A stretch of DNA of 64,000 nt from an uncultured Sulfitobacter sp. (GCA_947501805.1 CANMXJ010000002.1:310001-374000), one strand, 5' to 3'; positions 25,612 through 35,830 are shown, numbered from the stretch's first letter. The notes: generated by a model from the letters alone, not told the origin. A program made the numbers and translations.

Positions 25612-27030
25612 ATGGCAAAGACATCAACAGGGGCGGATATTGGGGTCTACGGTCTGGGGACCATGGGATCGGCGCTTGCTCTCAATTTTGCCAGTCAAGG
25701 TTTCGATGTCGCCGTTTCCAACCGGGAGGCCAACTGGATTGCCGATTTTGTCAAAGAAGCCGGTCCTTTGGCAGATCGCTTGAAGGGCAATGCCGACCTG
25801 GCATTTTTTGTGCAGTCGATCTCGCGGCCGCGTAGTATTCTGTTCATGATCCCGTCAGGGGCACCAATGGATGCAATGATCAAGTTGATCACGCCTCTGT
25901 TGGAAGAGGGGGATACGTTGATTGACGGAGGGAATGCCGATTTCAACGCAACTCGCCGACGCTCTGCGGCATTTGACGGGACCGGGATGCACTTTGTCGG
26001 CATGGGCGTATCGGGGGGCGAACAGGGCGCGCGGCACGGGCCTTCGATGATGGTTGGTGGTTCCGATCATTCCTGGACGCAACTGCGCCCGATGGTGGAA
26101 GCGATTGCCGCAAAGTTTGAAGGCGAACCCTGCGTTGATCATCTGGGACCGGACGGTGCAGGGCATTTCGTAAAGACCGTACACAACGGTATCGAATATG
26201 CAGATATGCAAATGATTGCAGAGATTTATGGCGTGAAACGCGATGCGGGAAAACAGAGTGCAGCAGAAATTGGTGCGTTGTTTGAAAGCTGGTCGTCCGG
26301 CCCCCTGAGCTCTTACTTGATTGAGGTCTCTGCCGCGGCGCTGCAGTCGGTTGACGTCAAAACAGGATTGCCGGTTGTGGATGTTATCCTTGATCAGGCG
26401 GGTCAGAAAGGGACGGGCCGCTGGACCTTGATAGAAGCGCTGAGGATGGGGCAATCAGCGAATACAATCGAAGCGGCAGTGGGCGCGCGTGGATGGTCTT
26501 CGGAAAAAGCGATACGCGTCATGGCAGAGCCGCTGCTAGAAGCGGGCGCATTGGCGGCGCAGGTGCCGGATGATGCGGATCTTGAACACGCCTTGCTGGC
26601 AGGGCGAATTCTGGCGCATGCCCAAGGTTTTCGTGTTCTAGCCGCAGCTTCCGAGGAATTCGACTGGTCGTTGGATATGGCAAGAATATCAGAAATCTGG
26701 CGCGCTGGTTGCATTATCCGCTCCGCATTGCTGGATGATTTTGCCAAAGCGTTTCGGGGCGAATTGCCCGGCGGGCATCTGGTTCTGGCACCGGAAATAC
26801 GTAAGATGCTGGGGGCGAGTATCCCGGGTTTGCGCCGTGTGGTAGCAGCCTCTGTCTCTTTGGGCGTGGCAGTGCCTGCGCTTTCGGCCTCACTGGCGTG
26901 GTATGACAGCATGCGGCGTGGGCGGGGCACAGCAAACCTTATTCAAGCACAACGTGACTTTTTCGGCGCACATGGGTTCGAGCGGGTCGATGCAAGCGGC
27001 AAGCACCACGGCGACTGGAACGCGCTCTAG
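25612..27030 (+). CDS. gnd: 6-phosphogluconate dehydrogenase, decarboxylating
   Basis: It oxidises 6-phosphogluconate to ribulose 5-phosphate with release of CO2 in the pentose phosphate pathway. The 472-aa protein has the coenzyme fold [20 protein letters not shown], the substrate motif [15 protein letters not shown], and the catalytic [19 protein letters not shown] with the essential Lys and His, as well as the long helical C-terminal domain ending near the Arg/Gly-rich [23 protein letters not shown]. Length and motifs are those of the long, homodimeric form. Its stop shares bases with the convergent truA. Confidence 0.95.
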   Translation: MAKTSTGADIGVYGLGTMGSALALNFASQGFDVAVSNREANWIADFVKEAGPLADRLKGNADLAFFVQSISRPRSILFMIPSGAPMDAMIKLITPLLEEGDTLIDGGNADFNATRRRSAAFDGTGMHFVGMGVSGGEQGARHGPSMMVGGSDHSWTQLRPMVEAIAAKFEGEPCVDHLGPDGAGHFVKTVHNGIEYADMQMIAEIYGVKRDAGKQSAAEIGALFESWSSGPLSSYLIEVSAAALQSVDVKTGLPVVDVILDQAGQKGTGRWTLIEALRMGQSANTIEAAVGARGWSSEKAIRVMAEPLLEAGALAAQVPDDADLEHALLAGRILAHAQGFRVLAAASEEFDWSLDMARISEIWRAGCIIRSALLDDFAKAFRGELPGGHLVLAPEIRKMLGASIPGLRRVVAASVSLGVAVPALSASLAWYDSMRRGRGTANLIQAQRDFFGAHGFERVDASGKHHGDWNAL

Positions 27031-27803
27031 GCTTTCTTTGCAAAGGGGTCTTCGGGGTAGGTGACATGGGCAAGGTACAACCCGTGCGGCGGGCAGACCG
27101 GACCGCAAGCCGCGCGATCTCTGGCATCCAGAGCCGTCTTTACATCTTGCGGCGTCCAGGAACCCGATCCGACCCGTTCCAGCGTGCCGATCAGGCTACG
27201 CACCTGATTGTGCAGGAAGGACCGTGCGCGCACGTCGAAATGATATTCCGGCCCTGCAAGGGTTTCGACACGGCTTACACTTAGACGATCGAGTGTTTTG
27301 ACTGGACTGTCGGACTGGCAAATCGTTGAGCGGAAGGTGGTAAAGTCGTGTTGCCCCAGCAAGAACTGGATTGCTTCATTCATTGCCGGGATATCCAGTT
27401 CGGATTTTATCTGCCACACCAGACCACGCTGATGGGTGGCAGGCGCGCGCCGGCTCAGCACCCGCAATAGATAGCGGCGTTCTTGTGCAGAGAAACGGGC
27501 GTGAAAGTCATCACCGACAGCCACACAGTCGAGGATGGCGATCGGATTTGGCTTGAGATGGTAATTCAGCGCTTCGAACAGACGGAAGGGTTCCCAATTG
27601 CCCTCCATGTCGCAATGCGCAACTTGACCCAAGGCGTGAACCCCCTTGTCTGTCCGGCCCGCCGCCGCGATTTTGTGCTCACGCGGTTCCAGTTTGGCCA
27701 AAGCAGTCTCAATTGCGCCTTGCACGGTTGCGAGGTCTGTCTGACGCTGCCACCCGACAAAAGGTGCGCCGTTATATTCGATTTTGAGAGCGAAACGTTG
27801 CAT
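27027..27803 (-). CDS. truA: tRNA pseudouridine(38-40) synthase
   Basis: It makes pseudouridine at positions 38, 39 and 40 in tRNA anticodon arms. The 258-aa product has [14 protein letters not shown] at the N-terminus, the catalytic [19 protein letters not shown] with the active-site Asp, and the C-terminal [20 protein letters not shown]. The ATG at 27803 ([12 protein letters not shown]) is preferred over an upstream frame extension. The gene converges with gnd, both stops using a shared CTAG. Confidence 0.95.
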   Translation of the reverse strand: MQRFALKIEYNGAPFVGWQRQTDLATVQGAIETALAKLEPREHKIAAAGRTDKGVHALGQVAHCDMEGNWEPFRLFEALNYHLKPNPIAILDCVAVGDDFHARFSAQERRYLLRVLSRRAPATHQRGLVWQIKSELDIPAMNEAIQFLLGQHDFTTFRSTICQSDSPVKTLDRLSVSRVETLAGPEYHFDVRARSFLHNQVRSLIGTLERVGSGSWTPQDVKTALDARDRAACGPVCPPHGLYLAHVTYPEDPFAKKA

Positions 27804-27894
27804 GTGCCGCGCTCTACCTTGCGGCATGGCTTCTGGCAATCCTTTTGGGTCAACCCTATGTTAACCCAAACACCATTTGGGGACGGGCAAAGTT

Positions 27895-29310
27895 TTGGTC
27901 ATCACACGTATTGCCGATGGCATTTGGCGCCAGATCGAGGCGGTTCAGGATACTGTCTCTGAAACATTGTTTGAACCGGTGATCCGTTTGGGTGTCACAG
28001 GATTGGCTCGTTCGGGAAAGACGGTGTTTATCACCTCGCTCGTGGCCAACCTGCTGGATCGGGGACGGATGCCGGGATTGGTGGCGGCATCAGAGGGCCG
28101 GATCGAGGCTGCGTTCTTGCAACCGCAGCCGAATGACACTTTGCCGCGGTTTGAATACGAAACCCATCTGGCAGCTCTAACCGGTGCAACTCCGCATTGG
28201 CCGGACAGCACACGGGCAATTTCGGAGCTGCGTCTGTCGTTAAAGGTGCGACCCAACGGATTGCTTGCAGGACTGCAAGGGCCTCGCACAATCCATCTGG
28301 ATATCGTTGATTATCCGGGGGAATGGCTGCTCGATCTTGGGCTAATGGAGCGGACCTATGAAGACTGGTCAGCGGAAACTTTGGATCGCATTAAGAATCG
28401 TGAATCAGCTATTAATTTTAACCGGTTGGTTGATGAAGTTGATGCGACACTTGAGCATGACGAGGCGCTGGCCCAAGATCTCGCAAAACGGTTTTCCGCC
28501 TATTTGACAGCGGCGCGGGCCGAAGGGTTCTCTGACTGCACCCCGGGGCGGTTTTTGCTGCCCGGCGATCTGGCGGGGTCACCTGTCCTGACTTTTGCGC
28601 CGACCCTGACAGAGGGCGCATCCAAACGCGGTTCGTTGCATCGCGAAATGGCGCGGCGGTTTGAAGCGTATAAAGACCGTGTGGTGAAGCCGTTCTTTCG
28701 GGACCATTTTGCACGCATTGACCGGCAGATCGTGCTGGTGGATGCCCTTGGGGCCATTCACCAAGGGCCGCAAGCGGTTGATGACTTACGGCATGCCATG
28801 CGTGAAACTCTGGCCGCATTTCGTCCCGGCAAGAATTCGTTTCTCATGGGCCTGCTGGGTGGCAAAAAGGTGGAGAAAATCCTTTTTGCAGCGACCAAGG
28901 CGGATCATTTGCATCACACACAACACGGCAAGCTGAGCGCGATCATGGAAGCGTTGACCCGCGAGGCCCGAGACCGTGCCCAATATGCCGGCGCTGGTAC
29001 ATCGGCGATGGCAATTGCGTCGCTGCGGGCGACAACCGAAGATGTGATGACGCATGAGGGCGAAAGGCTGAACGTGGTGCGTGGCACCTTGCTGGACAGC
29101 GGTAAAGAGGCTGCGTTCTACCCCGGCGATTTGCCAGAAGATCCGGCGCATCTGTTAAATCCGGCGCGGGCGGGTGCCCAAAAATGGTTGGATCAAGACT
29201 ATCAGATCATGCGATTTGCACCCGCGCCCCTTGCGCTCAAGCCCGGAGACGGGCCGCCACATATCCGGCTGGACCGGGCGGCAGAGTTCCTGTTCGGTGA
29301 CCGGCTGTGA
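27895..29310 (+). CDS. ycjX: YcjX-family P-loop protein
   Basis: A predicted NTPase of 471 aa with the P-loop GVTGLARSGKTVF near the N-terminus and the HLDIVDYPGEWLLDL (switch-like) motif. The YcjX/DUF463 family is stress-associated and is found with YcjF; its function is unknown. The TTG at 27895, giving M-VITRIADGIWRQ, follows GGGGAC at a good distance and fits the usual family start; a TTG at 27877 is an alternative. It begins a three-gene operon with a GNAT gene and a ycjF gene, each overlapping the last. Confidence 0.87.
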   Translation: MVITRIADGIWRQIEAVQDTVSETLFEPVIRLGVTGLARSGKTVFITSLVANLLDRGRMPGLVAASEGRIEAAFLQPQPNDTLPRFEYETHLAALTGATPHWPDSTRAISELRLSLKVRPNGLLAGLQGPRTIHLDIVDYPGEWLLDLGLMERTYEDWSAETLDRIKNRESAINFNRLVDEVDATLEHDEALAQDLAKRFSAYLTAARAEGFSDCTPGRFLLPGDLAGSPVLTFAPTLTEGASKRGSLHREMARRFEAYKDRVVKPFFRDHFARIDRQIVLVDALGAIHQGPQAVDDLRHAMRETLAAFRPGKNSFLMGLLGGKKVEKILFAATKADHLHHTQHGKLSAIMEALTREARDRAQYAGAGTSAMAIASLRATTEDVMTHEGERLNVVRGTLLDSGKEAAFYPGDLPEDPAHLLNPARAGAQKWLDQDYQIMRFAPAPLALKPGDGPPHIRLDRAAEFLFGDRL

Positions 29311-29750
29311 TTGAGTTGCGCAAAGGGCGTTCTACGGACGCAGGTAAAGTCGGTGCAATCCTGTCCGAGTTTGTGGCGACAACGGAGTGGATGCCGAAAT
29401 TACACACAGGTGCCGAAGATGTGGCCCATGCGGGCGTCATGATCTCGCGCGGCTGGGTAACGATTGCACAATTCGAAGGTGCTGTGGTCGGGTTTGCGGC
29501 CTGTAATCAAAACGACTTGGATGCGCTCTATGTCACGCAGGCGCAGCGGGGTCAGGGAATTGGGTCGGCATTGCTGGAACATCTCAAGACAACCCGCCCT
29601 TTTTTGGAGCTTTGGACATTTCAGGCAAATGAAAGGGCGCGGGACTTCTATCTTCGCCATGGCTTTTGCGAAGTTGCGCGGACCGATGGGAAAAGCACGG
29701 ATGAAGGCTTGCCCGATGTTCACTACGCTTGGAAAAGAGGAACAGCATAA
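29307..29750 (+). CDS. GNAT-family N-acetyltransferase
   Basis: A 147-aa acetyltransferase of the GNAT fold. The acetyl-CoA loop is seen in LYVTQAQRGQGIGSALLEHLK (Q/R-x-x-G-x-G/A), with the FYLRHGF motif in the C-terminal part (ARDFYLRHGFCEVARTDG). It starts with GTG within the ycjX stop (GTGA) and ends one base into the ycjF ATG (TAATG). Sandwiched between ycjX and ycjF, it may modify a partner in that system, but the substrate is unknown. Confidence 0.85.
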   Translation: MIELRKGRSTDAGKVGAILSEFVATTEWMPKLHTGAEDVAHAGVMISRGWVTIAQFEGAVVGFAACNQNDLDALYVTQAQRGQGIGSALLEHLKTTRPFLELWTFQANERARDFYLRHGFCEVARTDGKSTDEGLPDVHYAWKRGTA

Positions 29751-30748
29751 TGGCAAAAGGTCCGGTTCTCTTCGACCTTGAGGGGCAGCAGGCCTCGCGC
29801 CCGCAGGTGGCCGAAGCCGCGCCTGTCCCCGATGTGGTGCAGAGTGCGCCACAAGGTCAGGCGATGCAGGCGGCAGCACGGCTGGCGGCGCGCAAACCGT
29901 CCCTTCTGGTGCGTGCCTTCTGGTGGTTGGCCACTGCGTTGATCAGTGCTGTGGTATCCATTGCAGCGTGGTCTTTCGTCACTGATTTATTGGCGCGGCA
30001 GCCACTAGTGGGTTGGGCAATGACCGTATTGCTTGGCGCTTTCCTTTTGGTGCTTTGCTTGCTTGCGCTGCGCGAGATGGCGGCTTTTGGCCGGTTGGCG
30101 CGGTTGGACGGGGTACGTCATGCCGCACGCGAGGCTTTGGCGCAGAACGATCTTGAGGCAGCACGCGTTGTCACGGACCGGCTGGTCACTCTTTACAAAA
30201 ACCGGGAGGACACGCGTTGGGGACGGGACAGATTGGCAGAGTTGCGCGGCGACCAGATGGATGCGCAAGGTCTTCTCGCCTTGACAGAGGGTGAAGTGCT
30301 GGGACCGTTGGACAAGGCCGCGAGCCGCGAGGTTGAGGCGGCGGCACGGCAGGTGGCAACTGTGACCGCGTTGGTGCCGCTGGCGCTGGCAGACGTGGCA
30401 GCGGCGTTAACGGCGAACTTGCGGATGATACGGCGCGTTGCGGAGATTTATGGTGGGCGGTCCGGGTTCTTCGGGTCATGGCGGCTGACGCGCGCGGTGC
30501 TGTCGCATATGGTTGCGACAGGGGCCGTAGCGGTTGGGGATGACTTGCTCGAGCCTGTACTGGGGGGCACCATCATCGGGAAATTGTCGCGCCGTTTCGG
30601 CGAGGGTCTGGTGAACGGGGCGTTGACGGCACGGGTCGGAGTTGCTGCGATGGAGGTATGCCGTCCGCTGCCCTTTGGGGTTGCGAAGAAGCCATCTGTG
30701 CGCGGAATTATCAAGAACGCGTTAGGCGGATTGTTTGGCAAGGGATGA
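29750..30748 (+). CDS. ycjF: YcjF-family membrane protein (TIGR01620)
   Basis: An inner-membrane protein of 332 aa. After a Pro/Ala-rich N-terminus there are two close hydrophobic helices (about 60-110: FWWLATALISAVVSIAAWSFV and MTVLLGAFLLVLCLLAL), then a mostly helical domain with alternating Ala-rich segments; the RMIRRVAEIYGGRSGFFGSWRLTR motif is typical of the family. The ATG at 29750 has GAGGAAC just upstream and shares a base with the GNAT stop. Acts with YcjX in an unknown stress role. Confidence 0.85.
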   Translation: MAKGPVLFDLEGQQASRPQVAEAAPVPDVVQSAPQGQAMQAAARLAARKPSLLVRAFWWLATALISAVVSIAAWSFVTDLLARQPLVGWAMTVLLGAFLLVLCLLALREMAAFGRLARLDGVRHAAREALAQNDLEAARVVTDRLVTLYKNREDTRWGRDRLAELRGDQMDAQGLLALTEGEVLGPLDKAASREVEAAARQVATVTALVPLALADVAAALTANLRMIRRVAEIYGGRSGFFGSWRLTRAVLSHMVATGAVAVGDDLLEPVLGGTIIGKLSRRFGEGLVNGALTARVGVAAMEVCRPLPFGVAKKPSVRGIIKNALGGLFGKG

Positions 30749-30784
30749 TCAAAAGGTGCAGGCAAGCCTGCAAGGCCTTATATG

Positions 30785-30801
30785 TTGGGGCTCTGCCCCA
30801 A
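30785..30801. repeat. GC-rich hairpin of a repeat-like kind
   Basis: TTGGGGCTCTGCCCCAA is a perfect 7-bp stem with a 3-base loop in the spacer between ycjF and ileS. It lacks a long T-run, so it is a poor intrinsic terminator; it resembles the short dispersed GGGGCTCTGCCCC units often seen in roseobacter spacers. Confidence 0.45.
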
Positions 30802-31007
30802 ACCCCGCGAGATTTAAGGCCAAAAAGAGGAGGGCTTGTAGGGCTGTTTGTGGCTGCGTATAAGCGGTGCATGGCTTGGCTTTCGCTGATCATCATACGA
30901 ATTATTTCCCCGGCGCTCTGAGTTGATGAGACGCCGGGTAAAGGTGCTTGAGTTGATCGCACCGTTTGAACCTGAACATTCCCCATTTTATCCGAAGGAC
31001 GCCTGAC

Positions 31008-33917
31008 ATGTGCGCCGATACGCCTGAAACTGTTGACTATAAATCTACATTGAATCTGCCCAAGACCGATTTCCCGATGCGGGCGGGTCTGCCCAAGCGC
31101 GAGCCGGAGTGGTTGGCACGCTGGGAAAAGATCGGGGTCTATGATCGTTTGCGCGAGAAAGAGGGACGCGCGCCGTTTACACTGCATGACGGGCCGCCCT
31201 ATGCCAACGGGCATTTGCACATTGGGCATGCGTTGAACAAGACGATCAAGGATATGATCGTGCGTTCACATCAGATGATGGGGTTTGATGCGCGGTATAT
31301 CCCCGGCTGGGATTGTCATGGCTTGCCGATCGAGTGGAAGATCGAGGAGCAGTACCGCAAGAAGGGCCGCGACAAGGACGAGGTGCCGATCAACGAATTC
31401 CGCGCCGAGTGTCGCAACTTTGCCGCCGGCTGGGTAGATATCCAGCGCGAGGAGTTCAAACGGCTGGGTGTCACCGGCAATTGGGCTGATCCGTATCTGA
31501 CAATGGATTTCCATGCGGAGCGGGTGATTGCCGAGGAGTTCATGAAGTTCCTGATGAACGGAACGCTGTATCAGGGGTCCAAGCCGGTGATGTGGTCACC
31601 GGTGGAGCAAACGGCTTTGGCCGAGGCCGAGGTGGAGTATCACGACAAGGATAGCTTTACGGTTTGGGTGAAGTTTGAGGTTGTTGGCGGTGGTGATTTG
31701 GAAGGATCGCAGGTCGTGATCTGGACGACAACGCCTTGGACCATGCCATCTAACAAGGCTGTCGTTTACGGCGAAGGGATCTCCTACGGTCTGTATGAGG
31801 TGACATCGACGCCCGATGAATGCTGGGCTTCCGCTGGAGACAAGTTTCTGCTGGCGGATAATCTGGCGGTGGATGTTCTGGGGCGTGCGCGTCTTGAGGA
31901 TGGCATGTGGACGCGGGTACGTGATGTCCCTGCGGATGAACTGGCAGGGTTGTCTTTGAAGCACCCGTTGGCAGGTGCCGAGGGCAGCAAAGGCGAATGG
32001 GACGACCTGCGCGACTTCCGCGCTGCCGACTTCGTGACCGACACCGAAGGTACGGGCTTTGTGCATTGCGCCCCGTCCCACGGTCTCGAGGAATATGACC
32101 TCTACCGTGATCTGGGTATGCTTGACCAAGTCATCACATACAATGTGAACCCCGACGGGCGGTTCCGCGACGATCTGCCGTTCTTTGGTGGCAAGGCGAT
32201 CCTCAAGCCGAACGGCAAGGAAGGCAATGCCAATGCGGCGATCATCGACAAACTGGTCGAAGTGGGCGGGCTGCTGGCGCGTGGCAAAATCAAGCACAGC
32301 TATCCGCATTCCTGGCGCTCCAAGGCGCCGGTGATCTATCGCAACACACCGCAGTGGTTTGCGGCGATTGATAAACCTGTCGGTGACGGGCTGGATATGC
32401 ACGGCAAGACGATCCGCGAGCGGGCGTTGACCGAGATCGACAATGTGAACTGGACGCCGAAATCCGGGCGCAATCGTCTGCATGCGATGATGGAAGCGCG
32501 GCCCGATTGGGTGTTGTCACGGCAACGCGCATGGGGTGTACCGCTGACATGTTTCACCAAGAAAGGCGTGCTGCCGACGGATGCGGATTTCCTGTTGCGC
32601 AATAAGGAGGTTAACCAGCGGATTGTGGAGGCCTTTGAGGTCGAGGGCGCGGATGCGTGGTACGAGGAGGGCGCGAAAGAGCGATTCCTTGGCGGGATCG
32701 TCAACCCGGATGAGTATGAGCAGGTCACAGATATTCTGGACGTGTGGTTTGACTCTGGTTCGACCCACGCCTTTACCTTGCGGGACCGTCCGGACGGGAC
32801 AGAGGACGGCATCGCTGATGTCTATATGGAAGGCACTGACCAGCATCGCGGTTGGTTCCACTCATCCTTGTTGCAATCGGTTGGCACCACGGGGCGGGCC
32901 CCTTATCGCAATGTCGTGACCCACGGTTTTACGCTGGATGCCAAGGGCATGAAGATGTCCAAATCCATCGGCAATACCATCGTGCCGGAAAAGATTGTGC
33001 AGCAATACGGCGCGGATATCCTGCGGCTGTGGGTGGCACAGACGGACTATACACAGGACCAGCGGATCGGCGACGAGATCCTGAAAGGGGTCGCGGACAG
33101 CTATCGTCGGCTGCGTAATACGATGCGCTACATGCTCGGGTCATTGAGTGATTTTACTGAAGCGGACCGTGTTGACCCGAAAAACATGCCGGAGCTGGAG
33201 CGACTAATACTGCACCGTTTGGCGGAACTGGATAAGGTCGTGCGTGACGGCTACGCCAAGTTCGACTTTCAGGGTGTGTTTCAGGCCGTGTTTACTTTTG
33301 CCACTGTCGATCTGTCGGCTTTCTACTTCGATATCCGCAAGGATGCCCTGTATTGTGATGGCAATACAGAACGGCGGCGCGCGGCGCGCACGGTGTTGGA
33401 TATTCTGTTCCACCGTTTGACGACGTGGCTGGCACCAGTGCTGGTGTTCACCATGGAAGAAGTATGGTTGGAGCGTTATCCGGGCGAGGAGTCTTCGGTA
33501 CATTTGACAGATATGCCAAAGACGCCGGGCAGTTGGTTGAACCCCGAACTGGCTGCGAAATGGTCCAAGGTACGCGCAGCACGGCGTGTAGTGACGTCCG
33601 CCCTTGAGGTCCAGCGCGTTGAAAAGGTGATCGGTGCCTCATTGGAGGCGGCCCCGACAGTTTATGTTGCTGATGCCGATCAGCGGGCGGTGTTAGAAAG
33701 TGTTTCGTTTGAGGATGTGACTATCACCTCTGGCGTTACAATCAGCGGCGATCCGGCACCGGCGGATGCGTTTGTGATGCCGGAAGTCGAAGGCATTGCA
33801 GTTTCCTTCGCCAAAGCAGAAGGCGAGAAATGCGCCCGCTGCTGGAAGGTGTTGCCGGATGTCGGAACGCACGCGCATGCAAGTGTATGCGGTCGCTGCG
33901 ACGAGGCCGTCAGCTAG
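31008..33917 (+). CDS. ileS: Isoleucyl-tRNA synthetase
   Basis: It charges tRNA-Ile and edits misactivated valine. The 969-aa class I synthetase has the HIGH-type motif PPYANGHLHIGHAL, the CP1 editing domain (with WTTTPWTMPSNKA and GTGFVHCAPSHGLEEYDLY), the KMSKS loop (KGMKMSKSIGN) and C-terminal Zn site CARCWKV...CGRCDEA. The ATG at 31008 has a GAAGGA ribosome site and precedes the conserved YKSTLNLPKTDFPMRAGLP. A stem-loop with T-run follows the stop. The bacterial type-1 form is expected from the C-terminal zinc finger. Confidence 0.97.
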   Translation: MCADTPETVDYKSTLNLPKTDFPMRAGLPKREPEWLARWEKIGVYDRLREKEGRAPFTLHDGPPYANGHLHIGHALNKTIKDMIVRSHQMMGFDARYIPGWDCHGLPIEWKIEEQYRKKGRDKDEVPINEFRAECRNFAAGWVDIQREEFKRLGVTGNWADPYLTMDFHAERVIAEEFMKFLMNGTLYQGSKPVMWSPVEQTALAEAEVEYHDKDSFTVWVKFEVVGGGDLEGSQVVIWTTTPWTMPSNKAVVYGEGISYGLYEVTSTPDECWASAGDKFLLADNLAVDVLGRARLEDGMWTRVRDVPADELAGLSLKHPLAGAEGSKGEWDDLRDFRAADFVTDTEGTGFVHCAPSHGLEEYDLYRDLGMLDQVITYNVNPDGRFRDDLPFFGGKAILKPNGKEGNANAAIIDKLVEVGGLLARGKIKHSYPHSWRSKAPVIYRNTPQWFAAIDKPVGDGLDMHGKTIRERALTEIDNVNWTPKSGRNRLHAMMEARPDWVLSRQRAWGVPLTCFTKKGVLPTDADFLLRNKEVNQRIVEAFEVEGADAWYEEGAKERFLGGIVNPDEYEQVTDILDVWFDSGSTHAFTLRDRPDGTEDGIADVYMEGTDQHRGWFHSSLLQSVGTTGRAPYRNVVTHGFTLDAKGMKMSKSIGNTIVPEKIVQQYGADILRLWVAQTDYTQDQRIGDEILKGVADSYRRLRNTMRYMLGSLSDFTEADRVDPKNMPELERLILHRLAELDKVVRDGYAKFDFQGVFQAVFTFATVDLSAFYFDIRKDALYCDGNTERRRAARTVLDILFHRLTTWLAPVLVFTMEEVWLERYPGEESSVHLTDMPKTPGSWLNPELAAKWSKVRAARRVVTSALEVQRVEKVIGASLEAAPTVYVADADQRAVLESVSFEDVTITSGVTISGDPAPADAFVMPEVEGIAVSFAKAEGEKCARCWKVLPDVGTHAHASVCGRCDEAVS

Positions 33918-33950
33918 GGAATTCTACAGAAATAGCATATTTCGGATTGA

Positions 33951-33979
33951 GACCCTGTACTGAGAAGTGCAGGGTCTTT
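33951..33979 (+). terminator. Intrinsic terminator after ileS
   Basis: GACCCTGTAC pairs with GTGCAGGGTC (one T-G pair) around a 6-base loop, followed by TTTCC. It lies 33 bp after the ileS stop and immediately before the ogt ATG, so a GTG inside the stem (33967) is less likely to be the ogt start. Confidence 0.75.
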
Positions 33980-33981
33980 CC

Positions 33982-34437
33982 ATGTTGAAACGAACTGTAC
34001 CCACATTTCTTGGTGATTTAACGATTAGTGAAGATGACGGTGCCGTCACGGCGCTGGATTGGACAAGGGTGACGCATCAGGACCGCTCCGATCTTTTGGA
34101 TAAAGCGGCAGCGCAACTCGAGGAATATGCTGCTGGAGAGCGCGAGACGTTTGATTTGCCTTTGCGTGTTGGTGGCTCGCGGTTTCAGCAGGATGTCTGT
34201 CGGGTGATGTCAGCGATTCCATACGGATATACGCGCACTTACGGCGAAATTGCCAAAGACCTTGGTGTGCCGGCGCAAGCGGTTGGGCAAGCGTGCGGCG
34301 GAAATCCGATTCCGGTGATTATCCCATGCCACCGCGTGATGGGGGCCAGAGGCCTGACCGGCTTTTCCGGGCGTGGTGGGGTGGAAACCAAAGTGGCATT
34401 GCTGCGCCATGAAGGGGCGGCAGGTTTGCTGATCTAG
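33982..34437 (+). CDS. ogt: Methylated-DNA-[protein]-cysteine S-methyltransferase
   Basis: A suicide enzyme that moves the O6-methyl group from guanine to its own cysteine. The 151-aa product ends with the active-site block IIPCHRVMGARGLTGFSGRGG, with Cys in PCHRV and the FSG loop, and the winged-helix FQQDVCRVMSAIPYGYTRTYGEIAKDLGVPAQAVGQACGGNP. No Ada-type N-terminal domain is present. The ATG at 33982 lies just after the ileS terminator. It converges on the pcs gene with overlapping stops (CTAG). Confidence 0.93.
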   Translation: MLKRTVPTFLGDLTISEDDGAVTALDWTRVTHQDRSDLLDKAAAQLEEYAAGERETFDLPLRVGGSRFQQDVCRVMSAIPYGYTRTYGEIAKDLGVPAQAVGQACGGNPIPVIIPCHRVMGARGLTGFSGRGGVETKVALLRHEGAAGLLI

Positions 34438-35126
34438 GTTTTCGACTCTGTCAATTGCTGTACCGCTCCGGCCCCGACAAGGTAGAGCGACGTGACCACC
34501 AAACCGAAATGCGCCCAGCTTTCGGGATGGAAATCGACCCACGCGGCCCAGCCTGCAAAGAATGTCCATGCCAAAGCCATTGGCAACGTGATCAGGCGCC
34601 AGCGTTCGGTGCGCACGGGATGTACAAACTTTACCGGAACAAACATCGTTACGGACAGGACCGTCACGATGATCAGGCAGACCCACCATGACGGCGAAAG
34701 TGCGAATAGAACAAGCACGAGCATATTCCAGCAGCCAGGAAAGCCAGAAAAAGAATTATCTTTTGTTTTCATGCGCGTATCGCAAAAATACATGGCAGAT
34801 ACAAATGTGACAATGATGATCATTGCCCAACCGCTCCATCCGTCCATCAAGCCGGATTTGAACAACGCAAAAGCGGGGATGAAGACATAGGTCAGGTAAT
34901 CGATGATCATGTCCAAGAGCATGCCATCAAATTCAGGTGCGTTCGTCTTTACATCATATTTGCGGGCGAGCGGACCGTCGATACCGTCGACAAAGAAGGC
35001 AACGATGAGCCAGAGAAACATCATGTCCCACTTGCCGTCTACTGCGGCGAGCATTGCCAGCATGGCAAAAACGGCACCTGTGGCAGTGAAAAGGTGGACG
35101 AGGAGGGCGCTTGTTCGGATGTTCAT
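34434..35126 (-). CDS. pcs: Phosphatidylcholine synthase (CDP-alcohol phosphatidyltransferase)
   Basis: A membrane enzyme, 230 aa with about seven hydrophobic segments, that condenses CDP-diacylglycerol with choline. The CDP-alcohol motif is seen as DGIDGPLARKYDVKTNAPEFDGMLLDMIIDY, with the Asp residues in the D-x2-DG-x2-AR...G-x3-D-x3-D order. Length and the location of this motif in the N-terminal half match Pcs of Rhizobium and roseobacters rather than PgsA or PssA. A single gene, convergent with ogt. Confidence 0.88.
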   Translation of the reverse strand: MNIRTSALLVHLFTATGAVFAMLAMLAAVDGKWDMMFLWLIVAFFVDGIDGPLARKYDVKTNAPEFDGMLLDMIIDYLTYVFIPAFALFKSGLMDGWSGWAMIIIVTFVSAMYFCDTRMKTKDNSFSGFPGCWNMLVLVLFALSPSWWVCLIIVTVLSVTMFVPVKFVHPVRTERWRLITLPMALAWTFFAGWAAWVDFHPESWAHFGLVVTSLYLVGAGAVQQLTESKT

Positions 35127-35337
35127 GGGCGCAGGTGTCGCAAATCTGACGTCAGGATGGAAGAGGAAATGGGCATGATTTGCGTCGTCTTCGAGTGGGG
35201 CACAGGGATACTGAACTGTAAGCGCGGTCGTTTGGGTTTATGTAATGCACGTCTGCGACGGCGTAGCGAGTTGAGTTGAATTGCAGGTTCCAGCGTCCTG
35301 TGAACCTTGGGCCAAACGCCTTTTCGTCGTTGAGTTG

Positions 35338-35817
35338 TTATTCATATGTTGCTGAACGGAAAGGCGCGCCTTTTTTCCTATCCGTGACGCCCATCTTCAG
35401 GTCATCAACAGGATCTTCGCATATTTCCCAGAATTTCTGGAGGGATTGTAAAATGTCATTCAGTTCCGAAGACGAATTCGGCTTTACGATGTAACCGCTG
35501 GCGTTGTTCTGATAAGCAAAGCCCACGTCCTTTTTGCTGTCGGATGTTGTAAACACAAAAACCCGTGCGGCTTTAAGCCTTTCTGATTGTCTCAGAGCAA
35601 GCAGGAATTCATGTCCGTTCATCCTTGGCATGTTGATGTCGAGTAAAATGACAAAAGGATGTTTTAGATTTGCGCGATGTCCGTCATTGGTGAGGAATTG
35701 AAGTGCTTCAAGTCCGTCTCTTGCACGTATCAACGAATTTGATTTGCCCAACCTTTTTAGGCCACGTTTCAGTATTTCGACGTCCAGGTCATTATCCTCA
35801 ATGAGAAATATGTTCAT
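35338..35817 (-). CDS. Response regulator, receiver-only (Rcp1-like)
   Basis: A stand-alone receiver of 159 aa. The acidic pair is in FLIEDNDLDVEIL, the phospho-acceptor Asp in FVILLDINMPRMNG, the switch Thr in VFTTSDSKKDV and the Lys in GYIVKPNSS. No output domain is present, so it signals by protein contact, as do Rcp1-type partners of phytochrome-like kinases. The ATG at 35817 was chosen for its AAAGGCG site; the kinase gene stop is 13 bp upstream, so they are one operon. The last 30 residues are lower in similarity to the receiver fold. Confidence 0.9.
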   Translation of the reverse strand: MNIFLIEDNDLDVEILKRGLKRLGKSNSLIRARDGLEALQFLTNDGHRANLKHPFVILLDINMPRMNGHEFLLALRQSERLKAARVFVFTTSDSKKDVGFAYQNNASGYIVKPNSSSELNDILQSLQKFWEICEDPVDDLKMGVTDRKKGAPFRSATYE

Positions 35818-35830
35818 ATCGCCTTTCATC

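Noticed and set aside
33967-33981. GTG at 33967 as the ogt start
   Set aside because: It lies inside the ileS terminator stem; the ATG at 33982 is a better start.
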